Shown: positions 7,038 to 11,390 of the stretch, one piece after another
How positions within the stretch are numbered: the stretch's first letter is position 1
Layout: each line of letters opens with the position of its first letter
DNA from: an uncultured Pseudorhodobacter sp.
Lineage (GTDB): Bacteria; Pseudomonadota; Alphaproteobacteria; Rhodobacterales; Rhodobacteraceae
Assembly: GCA_945952425.1 (NCBI GenBank)
Contig: CAMFIX010000048.1
Coordinates: 1 to 11,390, forward strand
Direction: 5' to 3'
Length of the DNA: 11,390 nt
Notes under the pieces: generated by a model
What the model was told of the DNA's origin: nothing
What the model saw: the letters and a program-made list of their open reading frames with translations, nothing else
Databases searched by the model: none
Position numbers and translations under genes: made by a program

Positions 7038-8342
7038 ATGGACTGGATCGCCGCCAACCTCACCCTCGTGCTGACGGCCGTGGCCGTCACCGCGCTTTTG
7101 GTGATCTCGGCCTTCTTCTCCGCCTCCGAGACCGCCTTGACCGCCGCCTCCCGTGCGGCGCTGAAGGCGCAGGCCGACAAGGGCTCGCGCGGGGCCCGCG
7201 CCGCGATGGCGGTGTCGGAAGACAACGAACGCATGATCGGCGCGCTGCTTCTGGGCAACAACGTCGCCAATACGCTGTCAGCCGCGCTGACCACCGCGCT
7301 CTTGACCGGGCTCTTCGGCACGCAAGGCGTGGCCTTGGCCACCGTCATCGTGACCGTGCTGGTCCTGGTCTTCGCCGAAGTTCTGCCCAAGACGGTCGCC
7401 ATCCTGAACCCGGTCGTGGTCGCCGTGCGCGTGGCGCCGCTGATCCGGCTGCTCATCGTGCTCTTCTCGCCCATCGTCTCGACCGTGCGCTGGCTGGTGC
7501 GCGCCATCCTGCGCCCCTTCGGCCTGAACCCCGACCCCGGCAGCCATATCCTGGCGCTCCGCGAAGAAATCGCCGGGGCGATTTCGCTCGGCCATTCCGA
7601 GGGCGCGGTGGAAAAGGAAAGCCGCGACCGACTGCTGGGCGCTTTGGACCTGCAGGACCGCACGGTGGACGAGATCATGCGCCACCGCCGCAACTGCGAG
7701 ATGGTGGACGCCGACCTGCCCCCCGAAGAGCTGGTCAGCCGCGTCCTGGCCTCCAGCCATTCCCGCCTGCCGGTCTATCGCGGCAGCGACGACAATATCC
7801 TCGGCGTCATCCACACCAAGGACTTGCTGCGCGAGGTCGACCGGCTGGATCACCTGCATGACAGCCACGAAAAGGCAATGGCCGAGCTCGATGTCGTCAA
7901 GGTCGCGATGAAGCCCTACTTCATCCCCGACACGACGACTTTGGACGAACAGATGCGCGAATTCCTGAAACGCCGCACGCATTTCGCCCTGGTGGTGGAT
8001 GAATACGGCGGGCTGCAGGGGCTGATCACGCTGGAAGACATCCTGGAGGAAATCGTCGGCGACATCACCGACGAATTCGACAAGATCGAGGCGAGCTCGC
8101 TGTTGAAACGGGCCGAGGATGGGTCGGTGACGGTGGATGGCGCGATGACGATCCGCGACCTGAACCGGGCGACAGACTGGAACCTGCCCGACGACGAGGC
8201 CAATACGATCGCGGGCCTCGTCATCCACGAGGCGCAGATGATCCCGATCCAGGGCCAGGCGTTCAGCTTCCACGGCTTCCGCTTCGAGGTCGTGACCCGG
8301 CGGGAAAACCGGCTGACGAAGGTCCGGGTGCGGAAGTTGTAA
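7038..8342 (+). CDS. CNNM/CorC-type (HlyC/CorC family) membrane protein with paired CBS domains
   Basis: A 434-residue inner-membrane protein of the DUF21-CBS-CorC_HlyC architecture. Characterised relatives (bacterial CorB/CorC/MpfA and animal CNNM) handle Mg2+ or related divalent cations; 'hemolysin' is a historical label. The DUF21/CNNM membrane domain covers about residues 8-165, with the signatures SASETALTAASRA (28-40), LLLGNNVANTLSAAL (70-84) and FAEVLPKT (112-119). Two CBS motifs follow (about 208-268 and 285-345). These bind adenine nucleotides in relatives and probably gate transport. The C-terminal transporter-associated domain (about 358-432) contains VTVDGAMTIRDLNR and the typical DEANTIAGLVIHE. 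The ATG is 1 nt after the xerD stop. The gene ends 8 nt before a large palindrome that probably terminates the transcript. Ion specificity cannot be read from the sequence. Confidence 0.93.
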   Translation: MDWIAANLTLVLTAVAVTALLVISAFFSASETALTAASRAALKAQADKGSRGARAAMAVSEDNERMIGALLLGNNVANTLSAALTTALLTGLFGTQGVALATVIVTVLVLVFAEVLPKTVAILNPVVVAVRVAPLIRLLIVLFSPIVSTVRWLVRAILRPFGLNPDPGSHILALREEIAGAISLGHSEGAVEKESRDRLLGALDLQDRTVDEIMRHRRNCEMVDADLPPEELVSRVLASSHSRLPVYRGSDDNILGVIHTKDLLREVDRLDHLHDSHEKAMAELDVVKVAMKPYFIPDTTTLDEQMREFLKRRTHFALVVDEYGGLQGLITLEDILEEIVGDITDEFDKIEASSLLKRAEDGSVTVDGAMTIRDLNRATDWNLPDDEANTIAGLVIHEAQMIPIQGQAFSFHGFRFEVVTRRENRLTKVRVRKL

Positions 8343-8349
8343 CCGGAGG

Positions 8350-8383
8350 GGGCCAAAAATTTTCGTACGAGAATTTTTGGCCC
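8350..8383. terminator. 34-nt near-perfect palindrome, probable bidirectional terminator
   Basis: The arms run GGGCCAAAAATT inward from 8350 and AATTTTTGGCCC outward to 8383, around a CGTACG centre (8364-8369). All 17 base pairs match except one (8362 with 8371), which is a G-U wobble in plus-strand RNA and an A-C mismatch in minus-strand RNA. A five-base T tract follows the inner hairpin on both strands. The element sits centrally in the 49-nt gap between two convergent stop codons (8342 and 8392), about 8 nt from each, as expected for a shared terminator. Such a long exact symmetry could also be a dispersed palindromic repeat or a protein-binding site; see the findings. Confidence 0.8.
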
Positions 8384-8391
8384 GGCGCCCC

Positions 8392-9636
8392 TCAGACGAT
8401 CAGCAGCGCGCTGGCCAGCCCGGTCAGCGTGCTCACACCCAGCAAGTGCAGCTCGACCGCGCCGAAATCCAGCACCGCCTCGCCCTTGGCCAGCTGCCCA
8501 TAGGTCGAAACCACCTGGTCGGCCGTCAGCGTGCCGGCCCAAAGCCGGTGGTCCAGCTCGATCCGGTCGCCCTGGGCCAGGGTGAAGTCGCTGACCCTAT
8601 CGACGCCCGAATTCGTGCTCAGCACGAAGGTATCCGCCCCAAGCCCCCCCGTCAGCAGGTCGCGCCCGCCGCCGCCGGTCAGCCGGTCGTCGCCCGCCCC
8701 GCCGTCCAGGGAATCCGCCCCGCCGCCGCCAAAGAGCTTGTCGTTGCCGCCCAAGCCCGCCAGCGCATTCGCCCCGCCATTGCCCGTCAGCACATTGGCC
8801 GCCGCGTTCCCCGTGGCCGACAGCCCCGCCACGCCCAGCAAAGCCACCTTGTTGATCCCGGTGCCCAGGGTGATGCTGGCCGAGCTTTTGAACAAGGCCC
8901 CATCCACCACGTCCAGCTTCACATTCCCCGCCGACAGATCGACCGTGGCCGTAAACGCCTTGCCCCCGACCGAGCCGCTGACAGCGCCGGAGGTCAGCGC
9001 CACCGCATAGCCCCCCGCCGCCGAGGTGGCCGCCCCGGCGAAGACCGCATCCCCCCGCCCCTCGCCGATGGAGTAAAACCCGTCGTGGTCGGTGTCGTTA
9101 TAGGCGACCCCAGTCAGGAAGACGCTCGAACCGCCCCGCCCGAAATCCTCGGTCAGCATGGCGGCATTCCAGGTCCGCCCGCCGCTGGCAAAGCCCCCGG
9201 CCTCGGCGCCGAGCCCGACCTCGCGATAGGTGCCGTTCAGCAGGTTCTCGCGGTGCCCGGCCGAAAGGAAGAGGTTGCGATGCAGACTGTCGATGGAACC
9301 CTCGACCGTCACCGCCCCGGTCGAGCCGACCCAGGCGATGTTCTCGCCCAAGGCGCTCCAGCTGTAGCCCTGCGCATTGATCCGGTCGGCCATCGACGAC
9401 CCGCCCTGCCCGGTGTGCGAGAAGACATCCGCCGCCAGCATCCATTGCGTGTGCAGCACCGCCGCCTGCTCCAACAGCGCATTCGGCGCCAGAACCTGCT
9501 TGGCCGTCCCGTCCAGCGTGCCGGGGCCAAGATCCTTGTTCAGGTCGATCCCATAGCGCTTGGCCTCGGCCAAAGGGTCCAGGCGGGCGCGGTTGATCAG
9601 CTCCAACAGGTATTGTTCGGCGGCAGAGAGGGTCAT
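8392..9636 (-). CDS. Secreted CAP-domain protein with RTX calcium-binding repeats
   Basis: A 414-residue mosaic protein, probably extracellular. Residues about 8-165 form a CAP/SCP-like domain: EQYLLELINRARLDP, FSHTG (H74), GENIA (E98), and GHRENLLNGTYREVGLG (H128, E130). Residues about 172-245 resemble an Ig-like or SdrD-B-type module that opens with an EF-hand-like loop (D181, D183, D185, G186, E192). Residues about 284-337 are six RTX nonapeptides. A C-terminal beta-rich region follows (DFTLAQGDRIELDH and beyond), as in type I secretion substrates. There is no N-terminal signal peptide, which agrees with type I export, but no ABC/HlyD exporter genes are in view. The function of bacterial CAP proteins is mostly unknown. 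ATG 9636 is set by AGGAG (minus strand, 9643-9647) with 6-nt spacing. The 78-nt gap to the upstream ATPase gene may hold a promoter, but I see none that is convincing. Confidence 0.9.
   Translation of the reverse strand: MTLSAAEQYLLELINRARLDPLAEAKRYGIDLNKDLGPGTLDGTAKQVLAPNALLEQAAVLHTQWMLAADVFSHTGQGGSSMADRINAQGYSWSALGENIAWVGSTGAVTVEGSIDSLHRNLFLSAGHRENLLNGTYREVGLGAEAGGFASGGRTWNAAMLTEDFGRGGSSVFLTGVAYNDTDHDGFYSIGEGRGDAVFAGAATSAAGGYAVALTSGAVSGSVGGKAFTATVDLSAGNVKLDVVDGALFKSSASITLGTGINKVALLGVAGLSATGNAAANVLTGNGGANALAGLGGNDKLFGGGGADSLDGGAGDDRLTGGGGRDLLTGGLGADTFVLSTNSGVDRVSDFTLAQGDRIELDHRLWAGTLTADQVVSTYGQLAKGEAVLDFGAVELHLLGVSTLTGLASALLIV
8626..8787 (-). repeat. Six tandem 27-bp RTX repeats within the CAP-domain gene
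   Basis: The encoded nonapeptides follow xGGxGxDxL, from TGNGGANAL through AGLGGNDKL, FGGGGADSL, DGGAGDDRL and TGGGGRDLL to TGGLGADTF. The first has lost the Asp at position 7 of the repeat (Asn) and the last ends in Phe, as is common at array ends. Six units can bind calcium and fold as a parallel beta-roll once outside the cell. Confidence 0.88.
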
Positions 9637-9714
9637 GGCGGTCTCCTGGGGGGCGCGATGGGCTCGCCCGCAGGGTTAACGGCCAATCATGGCGATTTCA
9701 CGGCCCCGCGCGCC

Positions 9715-11256
9715 CTAGCGCCGCCCGAAAAGCCCCCCCAGCAGACCGCGCACCACCGCGCGCCCGGTCTGCGTGCCGATCTGGCGCGCGAAACTCTTGG
9801 CGAAAGCGTCGCCGAGGCTGTCCGTCCGTGGGGCAGCGGGGGCACGCGGGGCCGAGGGGCTCGATGCCCCGATGGCGCCGCCGCCGATGCGCCGCGCGGA
9901 GGAATAGGTGGGGGCCGGAGCTGCCGGGGCCGCTGCCGCTGCGGTCACGGGCGCCGCCGCCCCCGCCGCCCTTGCCTGCAGCCGCTCATAGGCCGAGTCC
10001 CGGTCCACCGCCGTATCGTATTTCGCCCCCAAGCCCGATGCCGCCACGACCGCCGCCCTGGCCTCGGGGGCGATCGGCCCCAGCTGGCTTTGCGGCGGGC
10101 GGATCAGCGTGCGCTCCACCACGCCCGGCACGCCCTTGTCTTCCAGGAAAGAGGTCACCGCCTCGCCCGTTCCGACCTCGCGGATCGCCGTCGCAGTATC
10201 GAACCGCGGGTTCGGCCGGTAGGTCTCGGCCGCTTTCTCCAGGTCTTTCTGATCCTTGGGCGTGAAGGCGCGCAACGCATGCTGCACCCGGTTGCACAGC
10301 TGCCCCAGGATCGCCTCGGGGATATCGGCCGGGTTCTGGCTGATGAAATAGACCCCCACCCCTTTCGAGCGGATCAGCCGCGCCACCTGTTCGACCTTGG
10401 AAATCAAGGCCTTGGGCGCGTCCTTGAACAGAAGATGCGCCTCGTCGAAGAAAAAGACCAGCTTGGGTTTGTCGGGATCGCCCACCTCCGGCAGGGTCTC
10501 GAACAGCTCCGACAGCAGCCACAAGAGGAAGGTCGCGTAAAGCTGCGGCGTCAGCATCAGCTTTTCCGCCGCCAGCACGTTGATGACCCCGGCGCCTTGC
10601 GCATCGCAGCGCATCAGGTCGGCCAGCTCCAGCGCCGGCTCGCCGAAGATCGCCGCCCCGCCCTGGTTCTCCAGCACCAGAAGCTGCCGCTGGATCGCGC
10701 CGACCGAGGTGCCCGCCACCAGCCCATATCGCTTGGAAATCTGTTCGGCATGGTCGGCCACGAAGACCAGCAAGGCCTGCAGGTCTTTCAGGTCGAGGAT
10801 CGGCAGGTTCTCTTCATCGGCCAACCGGAAGGCGACGTTCAGCACGCCCTCCTGCACCTCGTTCAGCTCCAGCATCCGGGCCAGCAGCAGCGGGCCCATC
10901 TCGGCCACCGTCGCCCGGATCGGATGGCCGAGCTTGCCCCAGATGTCCCAGAAACACACCGGGAACTGCCGGTAGGTCAGATCGCAATGGATCGTCTCGG
11001 CACGCTTGGCGAAGGCCTCCTGCAGCTTGGGGGCCGGGTTGCCCGGCGCCCCCACCCCCGACAGATCGCCCTTCACATCCGCCATGAAGACCGGCACGCC
11101 CGCCAGCGAGAAGCCCTCGGCCAGAACCTGCAGCGTCACCGTCTTGCCCGTGCCCGTCGCCCCCGCGATCAGCCCGTGCCGGTTGCCGTATTTCAACAAG
11201 AGGTTCTGCGCCGTGCCGTAACCCTCACCGCCGCCGCCCGCGAAAATCGCATCCAT
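9715..11256 (-). CDS. HerA-like/YjgR-type (DUF853) P-loop ATPase
   Basis: A 513-residue cytoplasmic ATPase of the HerA/FtsK-like superfamily, in the DUF853 group that includes E. coli YjgR. Its cellular function is not established. Walker A is GATGTGKT (32-39) and Walker B is LVFFFDEAH (266-274, D271/E272). The family hallmarks DVKGDLSG (60-67), the RLIRSKGVGVYFISQNPADIPEAILGQLCNRVQHALRAFTP region (293-332, containing a sensor and a probable arginine finger), and the C-terminal GRAVVRGLLGGLFGR are all present. Between about 428 and 475 lies an Ala/Pro/Ser-rich, presumably flexible linker. The start is ATG 11256, with GGAG 8 nt upstream. A start-stop ATGTAA sits between that site and the start. 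No nurA nuclease gene is adjacent, so the name 'helicase' should be treated with caution. Confidence 0.92.
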   Translation of the reverse strand: MDAIFAGGGGEGYGTAQNLLLKYGNRHGLIAGATGTGKTVTLQVLAEGFSLAGVPVFMADVKGDLSGVGAPGNPAPKLQEAFAKRAETIHCDLTYRQFPVCFWDIWGKLGHPIRATVAEMGPLLLARMLELNEVQEGVLNVAFRLADEENLPILDLKDLQALLVFVADHAEQISKRYGLVAGTSVGAIQRQLLVLENQGGAAIFGEPALELADLMRCDAQGAGVINVLAAEKLMLTPQLYATFLLWLLSELFETLPEVGDPDKPKLVFFFDEAHLLFKDAPKALISKVEQVARLIRSKGVGVYFISQNPADIPEAILGQLCNRVQHALRAFTPKDQKDLEKAAETYRPNPRFDTATAIREVGTGEAVTSFLEDKGVPGVVERTLIRPPQSQLGPIAPEARAAVVAASGLGAKYDTAVDRDSAYERLQARAAGAAAPVTAAAAAPAAPAPTYSSARRIGGGAIGASSPSAPRAPAAPRTDSLGDAFAKSFARQIGTQTGRAVVRGLLGGLFGRR

Positions 11257-11390
11257 TTTACATTCTCCGACCCGTTTTGTTCTCAGACGGGGCGTTTCGA
11301 CAATACATCCTTAACCATTAACCGCCATAACGATCTCATCGGGCCTGCGATCCTCTGGTCGCCGCCCGGTGACTTCCTCCCTGTCAGACT
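11257..11390. other. Intergenic region upstream of the HerA-like gene, running to the window end
   Basis: No convincing coding frame is seen in these 134 bases. They contain the ribosome-binding site of the ATPase gene, the ATGTAA start-stop element (11258-11263 on the minus strand), the CtrA-like box, and otherwise plain sequence. AT content is locally higher (about 11271-11333) than in neighbouring genes, as expected for a promoter region. Confidence 0.6.
11311..11323. promoter_or_regulatory. CtrA-like TTAACC box upstream of the HerA-like gene
   Basis: The sequence TTAACCATTAACC contains two TTAACC units 7 nt apart, and the first reads TTAACCAT, the usual form of the CtrA half-site in alphaproteobacteria. 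On the minus strand it lies 55-67 nt before the ATG at 11256, just upstream of TATTGT (about 11299-11304), a passable -10. The box would therefore overlap the -35 zone, as at many CtrA-activated promoters. Spacing between the TTAA cores is shorter than the classical TTAA-N7-TTAA, so this may be a tandem half-site. It could equally serve a divergent gene beyond the window. Confidence 0.35.

Noticed and set aside
7038..8342. True hemolysin or toxin
   Set aside because: The DUF21-CBS-CorC_HlyC architecture is that of CNNM/CorC cation-handling membrane proteins; the hemolysin name is historical.
9675..9680. GTTAAC between the CAP-RTX and HerA-like genes as a CtrA site
   Set aside because: A single 6-base palindrome without a second half-site or a nearby -10 is not enough evidence.
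9681..9705. Imperfect hairpin (GGCC and AATC/GATT pairs) downstream of the HerA-like gene
   Set aside because: Two 4-bp stems separated by an asymmetric bulge and no T tract; not supported as a terminator.
9715..11256. HerA component of a defence system (HerA-SIR2, HerA-DUF4297 or HerA-NurA)
   Set aside because: The motifs match the DUF853/YjgR group, and the adjacent downstream gene is a CAP-RTX protein, not a nuclease or NADase effector. The upstream neighbour is outside the window.

Overview
The window is ordinary-looking chromosomal DNA from an alphaproteobacterium, most likely Rhodobacterales (Rhodobacter/Paracoccus-like). The basis is the very high GC content, GC-rich third codon positions, the protein flavour of every recognisable gene, a glutamyl-Q-tRNA(Asp) synthetase with the longer alphaproteobacterial zinc-loop insertion, and TTAACCAT-type (CtrA-like) sequence in an intergenic region. 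This placement is inference. I see no phage, IS, plasmid, CRISPR, tRNA or rRNA signal.

Layout. Positions 1-781 (+) hold the 3' part of gluQ, ending in a GC-rich hairpin. Positions 884-2624 (+) hold a ten-helix DMT-family transporter and an overlapping LpxL/HtrB-type lysophospholipid (lipid A) acyltransferase. Positions 2634-4324 (-) are the shikimate pair aroK-aroB, joined by an ATGA stop/start overlap and convergent with the acyltransferase. Divergent from aroK is a tight four-gene plus-strand cluster (4464-8342). It contains an unnamed 44-residue single-span membrane protein, a 507-residue exported helical protein of unknown function, xerD, and a CNNM/CorC-type membrane protein with CBS domains. 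The three junctions are an 11-nt overlap, 1 nt and 1 nt. A 34-nt near-perfect palindrome (8350-8383) lies centrally in the 49 nt between this cluster and the convergent gene and looks like a bidirectional terminator. Positions 8392-9636 (-) encode a secreted CAP-domain protein with RTX calcium-binding repeats. Positions 9715-11256 (-) encode a HerA/YjgR-like (DUF853) ATPase, whose upstream region carries a CtrA-like box.

How they fit together. The genes are mostly housekeeping: tRNA modification, aromatic amino-acid precursor synthesis, outer-membrane lipid acylation, chromosome dimer resolution and divalent-cation handling. No single new multi-gene system is obvious. The best candidate for undescribed biology is the pair of unknown envelope genes (4464-4598 and 4588-6111), apparently co-translated and co-transcribed with xerD and the CNNM gene. 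The palindromic terminator, which may belong to a dispersed family, and the CAP-RTX protein with an extra EF-hand-like loop come next.

No stretch over 300 bases lacks a gene. The non-coding gaps are 782-883, 2625-2633, 4325-4463, 8343-8391, 9637-9714 and 11257-11390.
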